Positions 9,043 through 18,471 of a stretch of 64,000 nucleotides of DNA are shown here, piece after piece; positions within the stretch are counted from its first letter, which is position 1, and each line of letters begins with the position of its first letter. The DNA is taken from positions 248,001 to 312,000 of the forward strand of contig CAVTPG010000002.1 of NCBI GenBank assembly GCA_963736595.1, read 5' to 3'. The translations under genes and the position numbers were made by a program. The notes under the pieces are model-generated. The model saw only the letters and a list, made by a program, of their open reading frames with translations, was not told where the DNA came from and made no database searches. Source of the stretch: Parapontixanthobacter sp963736595 (GTDB lineage Bacteria > Pseudomonadota > Alphaproteobacteria > Sphingomonadales > Sphingomonadaceae).

Positions 9043-10371
9043 ATGACAGTCACGACGCAATTGCTGCGCCGCCGCCGGTTCGCGCCACTGTTTGTGACGC
9101 AGCTGTTCAACGCGTTCAACGACAATCTTTACAAAAACGCGATGGTCCTGTTTGTGGTTTATCAGGTGTACAATTCGCCTGCGACCGAAGGCAGTTTCAG
9201 CGCGCTGGCATCGGGCATTTTCATCCTGCCGTTTTTCATATTGTCAGCCGTCGCCGGGCAATTGGCCGATATGCGCGACAAAGCGGCGATCATCCGCACC
9301 GTAAAAGCGTGCGAAATCGTTTTGATGTGCATCGGCGCGCTGGGCCTGTATCTCGCATGGCAAGGCACTTTTGTGCATACACTCGCCATCCCGCTGCTGT
9401 TGTTCGCGCTGTTTCTGACCGGGGTGCAATCGACGTTTCTCGGCCCCATCAAATATGCGATCCTGCCGCAGCATTTGCGCAAAGATGAAGTGCTGGCCGG
9501 AACCGGGCTGGTCGAAGCCGGAACCTATATCGCGATTCTGGCAGGCACGATCCTCGCTGGCTGGATCGATGTGCAATGGGCCATTATCGGCATTATCATC
9601 ACAGCCATTATCGGCTATTTCGTCAGTCGGCAGGTTCCGGACGCACCGCCGCAAGGCGAGCCGGAAAAGCTCGACTGGAATATCTGGCGCGCTTCGGTCA
9701 ATCTCATCCGCGATACGATGCATGACCGGCAGATTTTCTACGCCATCATCGCCATCAGCTTTTTCTGGACCATCGGGGCGGTGCTGTTCATCCAGTTCGT
9801 CCCATTGGCCAAGAACGTCATCATGGCCGAGCCGGAAGTCGCCAGCCTGTTTCTGGTCATGTTTTCGATCGGCGTCGCCATCGGATCGGTGACGGTAAAC
9901 GCGCTGCTAAAAGGTCAGGTTTCGGCCAAATTTGCGCCGTGGGCGGTCATTGCGATGGGCTTGTTCGTGGTTGCTTTTTATCTCGTCTGCTTAATGTGGC
10001 AGGCTGACCAGCCGACGCGCCTGCTGGGTGTCGCTGAATTTTTAAGCTGGCCAATGGCAAGTTTCCTGCTGCTGTGCTTGCTCGGCATTTCGATATCGGG
10101 CGGGATGTTCGTGGTCCCGCTTTACGCGTTCCTGACCACCCGCGTGCAGCCGGAAAAAGCGGCGCGGACGATTGCCGCCAACAATATCGTCAATTCGGGC
10201 GCGATGGTTGTCGGCTCTCTGGCCGCCATGGCACTGAATGTCGTCGGGGTATCGATTACCGAGCAGCTTCTGATGAGCGCAGTCATGTGCCTTATTTCAG
10301 CATGGCTGGGACAGCGGCTATACCGGATCGAGCGGTTGGAACGCTCGGGCGTAGCGCAACTGTCAGCGTAA
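9043..10371 (+). CDS. MFS transporter, LplT (lysophospholipid) type
   Basis: A 442-residue polytopic membrane protein with about 12 hydrophobic segments. The N-terminal RRFAPLFVTQLFNAFNDN and the TFLGPIKYAILPQHL segment match the lysophospholipid transporter domain found in LplT and in fused Aas-like proteins, which flip lysophospholipids across the inner membrane. Unlike fused homologues it has no acyltransferase domain after the transporter, and none follows in the next genes. Function is inferred from family; a related substrate is possible. Confidence 0.82.
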   Translation: MTVTTQLLRRRRFAPLFVTQLFNAFNDNLYKNAMVLFVVYQVYNSPATEGSFSALASGIFILPFFILSAVAGQLADMRDKAAIIRTVKACEIVLMCIGALGLYLAWQGTFVHTLAIPLLLFALFLTGVQSTFLGPIKYAILPQHLRKDEVLAGTGLVEAGTYIAILAGTILAGWIDVQWAIIGIIITAIIGYFVSRQVPDAPPQGEPEKLDWNIWRASVNLIRDTMHDRQIFYAIIAISFFWTIGAVLFIQFVPLAKNVIMAEPEVASLFLVMFSIGVAIGSVTVNALLKGQVSAKFAPWAVIAMGLFVVAFYLVCLMWQADQPTRLLGVAEFLSWPMASFLLLCLLGISISGGMFVVPLYAFLTTRVQPEKAARTIAANNIVNSGAMVVGSLAAMALNVVGVSITEQLLMSAVMCLISAWLGQRLYRIERLERSGVAQLSA

Positions 10372-10377
10372 ATTGCG

Positions 10378-10593
10378 CTAGATCAAGAACGCCAGCGCAG
10401 CTGCAGCGACCGCGAAATAGGTGCTGGCCACGCCGCGCATATCCTGCATCGTCAGCCATAAGGTCGGCTTGCCGTGGAGATTATCGCGGTCTTCGTCATG
10501 ACCGGCGCGGGTCAAGAGAACATAGTGAGCGGGGAAAGCTGCGCGGAACCGGCTGCGGGCGCTTTCATTCGTAAGGACCAGTGATCTTCTCAT
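10378..10593 (-). CDS. Hypothetical small protein with C-terminal membrane helix
   Basis: A 71-residue open frame starting at the ATG at 10593 and ending in a hydrophobic stretch (YFAVAAAALAFLI) that could be a tail anchor. The N-terminal part is arginine-rich and hydrophilic. I recognise no family. It is convergent with the LplT-like gene (6 bp gap) and divergent from the ThDP enzyme. TTAA-type motifs cluster upstream. It may be a real lineage-specific gene; evidence is length and hydrophobic pattern only. Confidence 0.5.
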   Translation of the reverse strand: MRRSLVLTNESARSRFRAAFPAHYVLLTRAGHDEDRDNLHGKPTLWLTMQDMRGVASTYFAVAAAALAFLI

Positions 10594-10757
10594 GACAAAG
10601 TTCTTAACGCGGTGGTAACCATCACGCTCCACGCAAAATTTGCATCGTCGCAAACTGGCACATTAAGCATGGTCATTAACCATCGCGGCCCGCAGAACTG
10701 CATTAATTTGTTAAGCTATTTGCCTCTTAACGCGCCAAACTATAGCGCCTGTTAACC

Positions 10758-12439
10758 ATGAACACTAACACGACACAGGGCGGCAAAATGCCGCAAAATT
10801 CCGCAGCGCAAACACTGGTCGATTGCTTGAAAACACAAGGGTGCGAGCGGATTTTCACCGTTCCCGGCGAGAGCTTTTTGCAAGTGCTGGACGCCTTACA
10901 CGGCGAATCGGAAATCGATGTCGTGACGTGTCGGCAGGAAGGCGGGGTGGCCTTTATGGCCTGCGCCGATGGCGCCATGACCGGACGTCCCGGAATTGCC
11001 TTTGTGACGCGCGGACCGGGCGCCACCAATGCCAGTATCGGCGTCCATGTGGCGCATCAGGATTCGCAGCCGATGATCCTGTTCGTCGGCGATGTCGCAC
11101 GACCTATGCGCGAGCGCGAAGGCTTTCAGGAAATCGACTTTCCCGCCTTTTTTAACCCCATCTGCAAATGGGCGGCGCGGATCGACGATGCCGACCGCAT
11201 CCCTGAATTTATCGCGCGCGCCTATGCAACGGCCATGTCCGGCAGGCCGGGTCCAGTGGTGTTAGCCCTGCCCGAAGATATGTTGAGCGATCTGACCTCG
11301 GCCAGCCCACGCGACCACATTACGCGCCCAGCTCAAGCCCCCTGCCCCGACGCCATGCAGGCGATGATGCACTTACTCAAGGACGCCGCATCGCCGGTCG
11401 CCATCATCGGCGGCGCGGGATGGAATGCAAAAGCGCGGCAGCATTTTCAGCTTTTTGCCGAACGGATCGGTTTGCCCTGTGCAACCGCTTTCCGGAGACA
11501 GGATGCGATTTCACCAAGCTCATCGGCCTATGCCGGAAGCCTTGGCTATGGCCCCAACCCCAAACTGGTCGAGCGGGTCAAGCAAGCGGATCTTATCCTT
11601 GCGGTCGGTGCGCGGCTGGGCGAAGCGACCACCGATGGCTACACCGTGCCCGCGCTAAACGGCAGCGATCGCACCCTCATCCATGTCCATCCCGACCCGG
11701 AAGAATTGCACAGCGTCTATCCCACCGATCTCGCAATCTGTGCGGATATGGCCGAATTCGCCGAATGCGCAAATTTGTGGGAAGATAGCGAAGTGATCCC
11801 GTTCGATGCGGCAAGCCAAGCAAACCGCGAATGGGAGGAATGGGCCACCGCCTTGCCGACCGATCACGCGCTCGATCTGGGTCGCTGCGTCACCTTCATG
11901 CGCGACACGCTGCGCGGCGACACGATCATCTGCAACGGCGCAGGCAATTTCGCCGGCTGGTGGCATCGCTATTGGCGCTATGCCGGGTATCCCACGCAAC
12001 TCGCGCCAACCTGCGGCGCGATGGGCTACGGCGTTCCAGCTTCGATCGCAGCGGCTTTGCGCTACCCCGACCGCACGGTTGTTGCGATTGCGGGCGATGG
12101 CGATTTCCTGATGAATGGGCAGGAGCTGGCCACGGCGGCTCAGCACGGCTGCAATCTGATAGTCATCATCGTGGATAATGGCGCTTACGGCACTATTCGA
12201 ATGCATCAGGAACGGGAATTTCCGGCCCGCGTTTCCGCGACCGAGTTAGCCAATCCCGACTTCGTGCAACTGGCCGAAAGCTTTGGCGGATGGGCTGCGC
12301 GCGCGGAAACCACTGAGGAATTTAAGACGGCGCTTGTGGCGCGAAAGGGCGCAGCGGCGTGCGCCTCATCCATTGCGTCATCGATATCGAGCAACTGGCC
12401 GCCAGCGGCGCCAGCATCAGCGGCTTACGCAGCCGATAA
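10758..12439 (+). CDS. Thiamine diphosphate-dependent enzyme, acetolactate synthase-like (frameshifted near 3' end)
   Basis: A ThDP-fold protein with the three usual domains. The PYR domain carries the cofactor-activating glutamate in RQEGGVAFMA; the PP domain carries the GDG...N metal/diphosphate motif (GDGDFLMNGQE to IVDNGAYG). It resembles catabolic acetolactate synthase or 2-oxoacid decarboxylase relatives; the reaction is not decided. The frame from 10758 stays open to 12488, but its last ~45 residues are low-complexity. Restoring one G at 12347-12349 gives a conserved-looking tail (RLIHCVIDIEQLAASG) and a stop at 12437-12439, 3 bp from the end of the convergent EVE gene, for a 560-residue protein. 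An alternative start is the ATG at 10788. Confidence 0.82.
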
Positions 12440-12441
12440 AG

Positions 12442-12855
12442 TCAGCCGATCCCCGCCATCGACATCACGATCGACCATTCTGCTTTAGTGATTTTGGCAA
12501 CCGATAGCCGCGACAGTTTAACCAGTTCGCAATCGGCCATGGCAGGCTCGGCCTTGATCTGCTTCAATGTCACGGGATTGGGTAATTTGGTGCGCGGGAT
12601 GACTTTGACTGCCGCCCACTTGCCCGTTTCATCGGTCGGATCGGTAATCCCGGCGACACTGACTTCGCAGATACCGACGATCTCCAGCCCTTCGCGCGAA
12701 TGATAGAAAAACACCTGATCGCCGACTTCCATCGCCTTTAGATTGTTTTTCGCCCGGTGATTGCGAACCCCGTCCCATGTGCCCTCTTTTTCGGCGACGA
12801 GGTCGTCCCAGCTATATTTAAACGGTTCGGACTTCATCAACCAGTATCCGGGCAT
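12442..12855 (-). CDS. EVE domain-containing protein
   Basis: A 137-residue EVE-domain protein (PUA-like fold, thymocyte nuclear protein 1 type). The YWLMKSEPFKYSWDDL start, the GVRNHRAKNNLKAM segment and FYHSREGLEIVGI are characteristic. EVE domains bind modified cytosines or other modified bases in nucleic acid; the biological role in bacteria is open. The ATG at 12855 gives the family start and has AAAGGAA upstream; the extension to 12909 is arginine- and cysteine-rich non-family sequence. Convergent with the ThDP gene. Confidence 0.9.
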   Translation of the reverse strand: MPGYWLMKSEPFKYSWDDLVAEKEGTWDGVRNHRAKNNLKAMEVGDQVFFYHSREGLEIVGICEVSVAGITDPTDETGKWAAVKVIPRTKLPNPVTLKQIKAEPAMADCELVKLSRLSVAKITKAEWSIVMSMAGIG

Positions 12856-13040
12856 TTCGGGAGCGTTCCTTTGCTTGCAGCGCCGCGTCATCGCCGCACC
12901 TCGACACATTAACTATCGAGGCCGCACAGCGATCCGGTCAAGGCCGCAATGCGCTTTATTCAGCGTTAAGATATTCTTGAACGCTTGCTGCTATTGCGCC
13001 CTTTCATTGAATGCACAGGCCGAGGTAGCAATCCATCGCG

Positions 13041-14729
13041 ATGACAGTGACCGATCAAAAATCACCGCTGACGGCCAAGCCGGACTACGTCACATTGGGC
13101 GTAGCGCTGGCTGCAATCATCATGTTCGTCGGACATGGCGGGATGGTCATGCCGCAAATTCTGAACATGGTGCTGCATGGCGGAAAAGCGCCGGATTTCG
13201 CGCTCACCAATGCTTTGCTCCTTAACATTGCTTTGATCGTCATGGGCTGGCGGCGGCACCGTATCTTGAGCGCACAAATCGCCGAACACATCAGGGCGGA
13301 GGGCGAAGCGCGCGAGCTGGCGCAGATCGACCCGCTGACAGGCTGCCTCAATCGCCGCAATGCCCTAGAAATCTTTGATGCAATGATCGTGCAAGGTTCG
13401 CGCATCGACGAGAAATTAGCCATATTCGTGGTGGACCTCGATAATTTCAAGCAAGTCAACGATCTGAACGGTCACAATGCTGGCGATGAAGTGCTGGTCG
13501 AAACGGTGGCTCGCCTGAGAGCCAGTATGCCGGCCGATGTCGCCATTGCGCGCCTTGGCGGCGACGAATTTGCCTGCGCCGTTTCTTATCTTTCCACCAA
13601 TCCGGAACGCGTGGATCGTATTGCGCAGCGGATTATCGAACGGTTTGCCCTGCCCTTCACCGATTGCGACAGTGTCATCGACATCACGGTTTCGGTCGGG
13701 ATTGCCAGCAATAACGGGCAGGATTACGCTGCGATGGCTCCGGTTAGCCAGATGGCTGATGCAAAAGCGCACGAGCTGCTGCATTGGGCCGATATTGCGA
13801 TGTATCACGCGAAAAAGCAGGGCAAAAACCGCTACGCCTGGTTCGAGGCGTCGATGGAAAGCGACTTGCATTATCGCAGCGATCTGGAACGCGGCATTCG
13901 CGAAGGCGTAAAAGCGGGCGAGTTCGTACCGTTTTACGAGCAGCAAATCGACATCACAACCGGCGATTTGGTTGGCTTTGAAATGCTGGCGCGCTGGCAA
14001 TCGCCCCATCTTGGCCTTGTGCGGCCAGATATCTTCATCCCCGTTGCCGAAGACATGGGCATTATCGCCGAATTGTCGGAGCAGCTTATCGCGCAAGCCC
14101 TGCAGGATGCGCGGGAATGGGCGCCACATTTGACGCTGTCGGTCAATATCTCCCAAATCCAGTTGCGCGATCCATTATTTGCGCAAAAGATGCTGAAATT
14201 GCTGACGCAGTATAATTTCCCGCCATCGCGGCTCGATCTGGAAATTACCGAAAGCAGTCTGCAAACCGATACGCAGCAAGTCCGCTCGATCATTGCGAGC
14301 TTGCGCAATCAGGGCATTCGCATCAGCCTGGATGACTTTGGAACCGGTTATTCCAGCCTCTCGCAATTGAAATCCTTGCCGATCGACCGGCTGAAAATCG
14401 ACCGCAGTTTTATCACGTCGTTGCGCGACAAGGATGCCGACAAGACTATCATCAATGCAATCCTGTCGCTCGGCGATGGCTTGAAAATGCCGATCACGGC
14501 AGAGGGTATCGAATCGCCGCAAATTCTCGAAGCCTTGCAAAAACTTGGTAAGTTAAGTGGGCAAGGCTATCACTACGGCCAACCTGAAAACGCCGAAAAC
14601 GTGGCAGCTCGGCTTGCCGAAATCGGCTTGCTTGCTGGTAGCAGGGCATCGTCCGATGATATCGCGGCGGTTGAAAATACAGACGACGATGGCGCGCCGG
14701 ATACGCCCATTATTCGCAAATCGGCCTAG
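13041..14729 (+). CDS. Membrane GGDEF-EAL cyclic-di-GMP turnover protein
   Basis: A 562-residue protein with two N-terminal membrane segments (about residues 18-40 and 56-70), a GGDEF domain and an EAL domain. The diguanylate cyclase A-site GGDEF (173-177) is intact. No RxxD inhibitory site precedes it: the positions six and nine before the motif are V and P. In the phosphodiesterase domain the signature EAL is EML (314-316), while other catalytic motifs are kept: ISQIQL, EITES, DDFGTGYSSL, KIDRSF and AEGIE. Both activities are possible; which dominates is unknown. It is monocistronic and divergent from the EVE gene. Confidence 0.93.
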   Translation: MTVTDQKSPLTAKPDYVTLGVALAAIIMFVGHGGMVMPQILNMVLHGGKAPDFALTNALLLNIALIVMGWRRHRILSAQIAEHIRAEGEARELAQIDPLTGCLNRRNALEIFDAMIVQGSRIDEKLAIFVVDLDNFKQVNDLNGHNAGDEVLVETVARLRASMPADVAIARLGGDEFACAVSYLSTNPERVDRIAQRIIERFALPFTDCDSVIDITVSVGIASNNGQDYAAMAPVSQMADAKAHELLHWADIAMYHAKKQGKNRYAWFEASMESDLHYRSDLERGIREGVKAGEFVPFYEQQIDITTGDLVGFEMLARWQSPHLGLVRPDIFIPVAEDMGIIAELSEQLIAQALQDAREWAPHLTLSVNISQIQLRDPLFAQKMLKLLTQYNFPPSRLDLEITESSLQTDTQQVRSIIASLRNQGIRISLDDFGTGYSSLSQLKSLPIDRLKIDRSFITSLRDKDADKTIINAILSLGDGLKMPITAEGIESPQILEALQKLGKLSGQGYHYGQPENAENVAARLAEIGLLAGSRASSDDIAAVENTDDDGAPDTPIIRKSA

Positions 14730-14830
14730 ACCAGCCACTGCCGCAAGTTGCATTGACCGGCATAACCGCGATGCGTCCCGACCATCCGCCCTTTACGCGA
14801 GGGTGAGCGGCGCATAGATGCGGGCGCATA

Positions 14831-15639
14831 ATGCGCATTCCCTTCATCAAGATGCACGGCCTCGGCAATGATTTCGTGATGCTCGACGCGCGCGAGAATG
14901 CGGTTCCGGAATTGCGCGATGAACACGTGCGCCGCTTGGCCGATCGGAATAGCGGCATCGGCTGCGATCAGCTGATTGTGTTGCAGCCATCCAAACAGGC
15001 AGACTTTGCCATGCGGATATTCAACGCCGATGGCAGCGAAGTCGAAGCCTGCGGTAATGCGGCGCGCGCAGTCGCGGTGCTGCACGGGTCAGACGCAAGC
15101 GTGGAAACCAAAGGCGGCATCATCCGTGTCAGCCCGCAAATGGCGGCGCAGTGGTCGATATGGGCCAGCCGCAATTTGCCTGGGATGCGATCCCTTTGCA
15201 GATGCCGATGGACACGCTCGATATGCCGGTCGCCTGGGGCGATTTGCAGCATCCGGTCGCGGTCAATGTCGGCAATCCGCATATCGTCTTTTTCGTGGAG
15301 GATTGTCATGCTGTGCCGCTGGACACGCTCGGCCCTGAAATCGAGCACGATCCGCTGTTCCCGAACCGGATTAACGTCAATGTGGCGAGCCTGAATGCCG
15401 ATGGCAGCCTTGCGCTGCGCGTGTGGGAGCGCGGTGCGGGCCTGACCCGGGCGTGCGGAACCGGAGCGTGCGCGACGACGGCTGCGGCGATCAAACGCGG
15501 CCTTGTCCAGTTCAAAGCAATGGTGCATTTACCCGGTGGTGCTTTAGAAATCGAACAACGCGATGACGGCCATTTGTGGATGTCCGGACCGGCGCAGGAA
15601 AGCTTTCGCGGCTCGTTCGAGTGGGACGATTACGCATGA
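14831..15639 (+). CDS. dapF: Diaminopimelate epimerase (frameshifted)
   Basis: DapF converts LL- to meso-diaminopimelate for lysine and peptidoglycan synthesis. The first part (14831 to about 15140) begins MRIPFIKMHGLGNDF and holds the first catalytic cysteine in EACGNAARA. The second part (from about 15141, another frame) contains GNPHIVFFVED and the second catalytic cysteine in TRACGTGACA. Adding one A to the AAA run at 15138-15140 joins them as VSPQNGGAVVDMGQ and gives 269 residues, the normal size. As written the gene is broken; since DapF is normally essential, a sequence error is more likely than true loss. Its stop overlaps the mtaB start. Confidence 0.9.
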
Positions 15640-16883
15640 CTGCGCCTGTCACAGTCACGACCAAACCAAGCGCACCCGCCGCCAGCCGCAGCGGCCCCGA
15701 AATCATCACGCTTGGCTGTCGTCTGAACATTGCGGAAAGCGAACGGATGCGCGCGATGTTGGCCGGTGAAGACAATCTGGTCGTAATCAATAGCTGCGCC
15801 GTTACACAGGAAGCAGTCAGGCAGACACGTAAAGCGATCCGCCAAGCGCGGCGGGCCAATCCCGATGCGCGGCTGCTCGTAACAGGCTGCGCTGCGCAAA
15901 TAGAACGCGGACAATTGGGCGCGATGGACGAGGTCGATGGCCTCATTGACAACACGCGCAAGCTCGATCCACGCGTGTGGAACATTCCTGCACCTGACGC
16001 GATGCCGCGCACCGCACCCAAGCATACCCGCGCCTTTATCGCGGTACAAAATGGCTGCGATCATGCCTGTACCTTCTGCGTTATTCCGCAAGGCCGGGGC
16101 GTCAGCCGTTCGCTGACTATTGCGCAGGTGTTGCGCGAGGTCGAACGACACATGGAAGGTGGCGCGGCGGAAGTCGTCCTGACCGGCGTCGATGTGACCA
16201 GCTGGGGTCATGACTTGCCAGATGCGCCCGCTTTAGGGACACTGGTAAGCGCAGTACTGCAAGAATTTCCGATGCTTGGCCGGTTGCGGATGTCCTCGCT
16301 GGACGGAGTGGAAATCGATCCCTTGCTGTTTGAACTGTTTGCCAGCGAGATGCGCCTCATGCCGCATCTGCATTTATCGTTGCAGCATGGCGCAGATCTG
16401 ATCCTGAAGCGGATGAAGCGGCGGCATTTGCGCAAAGATGCAGTCGATCTTGTGCGCGGCTTGAAAACCCGCAGGCCGGACATTGCGATCGGGGCCGATC
16501 TAATCGCTGGCTTTCCGACGGAAACGGACGCGCATCACGCGGAAAACTGCTCGATCATAGAGGAATTGGACATCGTTCACGGCCATATCTTTCCTTATTC
16601 GCCGCGCCCCGGCACGCCAGCGGCCCGTATGCCGCAGCACCCGCGCGAGCTGATCAAGCAGCGCGCTGGCGAATTGCGCGCGGTGGTCGGAAGAGCCCGT
16701 GACGCATGGCTCGACGGTCTGATGGGCCAGCCGCAAGCGGTGTTGGTTGAAAGCGACGGGACGGGATATGCGCCCAATTACGCGCGGGTAAAAGTCGCTA
16801 ATGCTGGCGCATCGAACAGTCCGCAGCGCGGCGAAATCGTTACGATCATACCCACCTCGCACGAGCGGGGGCTGGCACAATGA
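15636..16883 (+). CDS. mtaB: tRNA (t6A37) methylthiotransferase MtaB
   Basis: A 415-residue radical-SAM methylthiotransferase that converts t6A37 to ms2t6A37 in ANN-decoding tRNAs. It has the N-terminal UPF0004 domain (ITLGCRLNIAESERM, then conserved cysteines in NSCAVT and TGCAAQ), the radical-SAM CxxxCxxC in CDHACTFC, and a C-terminal TRAM-like region. The ATG at 15636 overlaps the dapF stop as ATGA, which indicates translational coupling and favours this start over an upstream in-frame codon at 15576. Confidence 0.93.
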   Translation: MTAPVTVTTKPSAPAASRSGPEIITLGCRLNIAESERMRAMLAGEDNLVVINSCAVTQEAVRQTRKAIRQARRANPDARLLVTGCAAQIERGQLGAMDEVDGLIDNTRKLDPRVWNIPAPDAMPRTAPKHTRAFIAVQNGCDHACTFCVIPQGRGVSRSLTIAQVLREVERHMEGGAAEVVLTGVDVTSWGHDLPDAPALGTLVSAVLQEFPMLGRLRMSSLDGVEIDPLLFELFASEMRLMPHLHLSLQHGADLILKRMKRRHLRKDAVDLVRGLKTRRPDIAIGADLIAGFPTETDAHHAENCSIIEELDIVHGHIFPYSPRPGTPAARMPQHPRELIKQRAGELRAVVGRARDAWLDGLMGQPQAVLVESDGTGYAPNYARVKVANAGASNSPQRGEIVTIIPTSHERGLAQ

Positions 16884-17803
16884 GCGAGGGCAATTGGTCC
16901 GACCGCTTGCTCGGCGGATTTCGCAAAACTTCCGAGCGCCTATCGAGCAATTTGTCGGGCGTCGTCAGCACCGCCAAGCTAGACGATGCGACGCTGGACG
17001 ACATCGAAGATGCGCTGATTATCTCCGATCTGGGTCCAGCCGCAGCGGCGCGCATCCGCAACAAGCTGGCAGAGCAGCGTTTCGGTCTGCAAATCACCCC
17101 GGAAGAACTGAAGGAAGCGGTAGCGGAAGAAATTGCCGCTATCCTGCGCCCGGTCGCAAAACCGCTCGACATCGTCGCTTTTCCGCGCCCGCAAGTCATC
17201 CTCGTGATCGGCGTCAATGGATCGGGCAAGACCACCACGATCGCCAAGCTGGCGCACTGGTTTCAGGAAGATGATTATGGCGTGATGCTGGCTGCGGGCG
17301 ATACATTTCGCGCTGCTGCCATCGGGCAGCTGGCTACTTGGGCCGAGCGCATCGGGGTGCCCATCATTCGCGGGCCGGAAGGCGGCGATCCGGCCAGCAT
17401 TGTGTTCGACGGCGTCAAAGCAGCGACGGATCAAGGGATCGACACGCTGATCGTCGATACGGCTGGCCGGCTACAAAACAAGCGCGAGCTGATGGACGAG
17501 CTGGAGAAAATTCGCCGCGTGCTTGGCCGCCTCAATCCCGAAGCCCCGCATGATGTCGTGCTGGTCATCGATGCCACCAACGGTCAAAATGCTTTGAACC
17601 AGATTGAGGTTTTCAAGGAAGTTGCGGGCGTTACCGGCCTCATCATGACCAAGCTGGACGGGACCGCGCGCGGCGGCGTGCTGGTCGCGGCGGCAGAGCA
17701 ATATGGCTTGCCGATCCACGCCATCGGTGTGGGCGAGCAAATCGATGATTTGCGCCCCTTTGACCCAGATCTGGTCGCGCGCGTGATTGCAGGAGTGGCT
17801 TAG
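16880..17803 (+). CDS. ftsY: Signal recognition particle receptor FtsY
   Basis: A 307-residue SRP receptor GTPase with the N domain and G domain but without the long acidic A domain of E. coli FtsY, as is common in alphaproteobacteria. Motifs: G1 GVNGSGKTT, the DTAGR G3 element, G4 TKLDGTARGG. It docks ribosome-SRP complexes at the membrane with Ffh and the ffs RNA encoded at about 50.5 kb. It overlaps mtaB by ATGA. Confidence 0.96.
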   Translation: MSEGNWSDRLLGGFRKTSERLSSNLSGVVSTAKLDDATLDDIEDALIISDLGPAAAARIRNKLAEQRFGLQITPEELKEAVAEEIAAILRPVAKPLDIVAFPRPQVILVIGVNGSGKTTTIAKLAHWFQEDDYGVMLAAGDTFRAAAIGQLATWAERIGVPIIRGPEGGDPASIVFDGVKAATDQGIDTLIVDTAGRLQNKRELMDELEKIRRVLGRLNPEAPHDVVLVIDATNGQNALNQIEVFKEVAGVTGLIMTKLDGTARGGVLVAAAEQYGLPIHAIGVGEQIDDLRPFDPDLVARVIAGVA

Positions 17804-18466
17804 ATGACTAAAAACGAAACGGCGCAGCAGGCGAAACCGAAGACCGGCTGGCTCAATGTGCTGGTCGATTACGGGCCGCTGCTGGTATTTCTGGGCGTGT
17901 ATAAATTCTATTCGCCGGAAGAAAGCGCACCGCTGGCCGAAATCGGCGCAGTTATCAAAGGCACTTTTGCCTTCATGGTCGCAGCAGTCATTGCGCTATT
18001 GTTCTCCAAATTCAAGCTTGGCAAAGTGTCGCCGATGCTTTGGTTTTCGACCGGACTGATCGTCTTTTTCGGCGCTCTGACGGTCTTTTTCCGCGACGCG
18101 ACTTTCGTGCAGATCAAGCCCACCATCATTTACGGTTTTTTCGGCCTCGTCCTGCTGATCGGCTATTTCTGGAAAGGCAAAGCCCTGTTGCGGATACTGC
18201 TCGAAGCCGCTTTCGAAGGCGTCACCGACCTAGGCTGGCTGAAATTATCGCGCAATTGGGGCCTATTTTTCCTAGGGCTGGCCGTGCTGAACGAAGTGTT
18301 GCGTGCGCAATTATCGTTTGAAAGCTGGCTGTGGGCCAAGTTCTGGGTGTTCATGCCCATGACCTTCATATTCACCTTCAGCCAGATTCCGATGCTGCTC
18401 AAGCATGGTCTCGATGTTGGCGAGGAAGCGGACGCTGCGCTGAAGCAACCACCCACTGGCGAGTAA
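17804..18466 (+). CDS. yciB: Inner membrane septation protein A family (YciB)
   Basis: A 220-residue membrane protein with about five hydrophobic segments and the family signatures DYGPLLVFLGVYKFYS and LRAQLSFESWLWAKFWVF. YciB/IspZ proteins affect envelope integrity and cell division through an unclear mechanism. The ATG follows the ftsY stop with no gap, so it is the last gene of dapF-mtaB-ftsY-yciB. It converges on kup with only 5 bp between stops. Confidence 0.92.
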   Translation: MTKNETAQQAKPKTGWLNVLVDYGPLLVFLGVYKFYSPEESAPLAEIGAVIKGTFAFMVAAVIALLFSKFKLGKVSPMLWFSTGLIVFFGALTVFFRDATFVQIKPTIIYGFFGLVLLIGYFWKGKALLRILLEAAFEGVTDLGWLKLSRNWGLFFLGLAVLNEVLRAQLSFESWLWAKFWVFMPMTFIFTFSQIPMLLKHGLDVGEEADAALKQPPTGE

Positions 18467-18471
18467 ACGGA

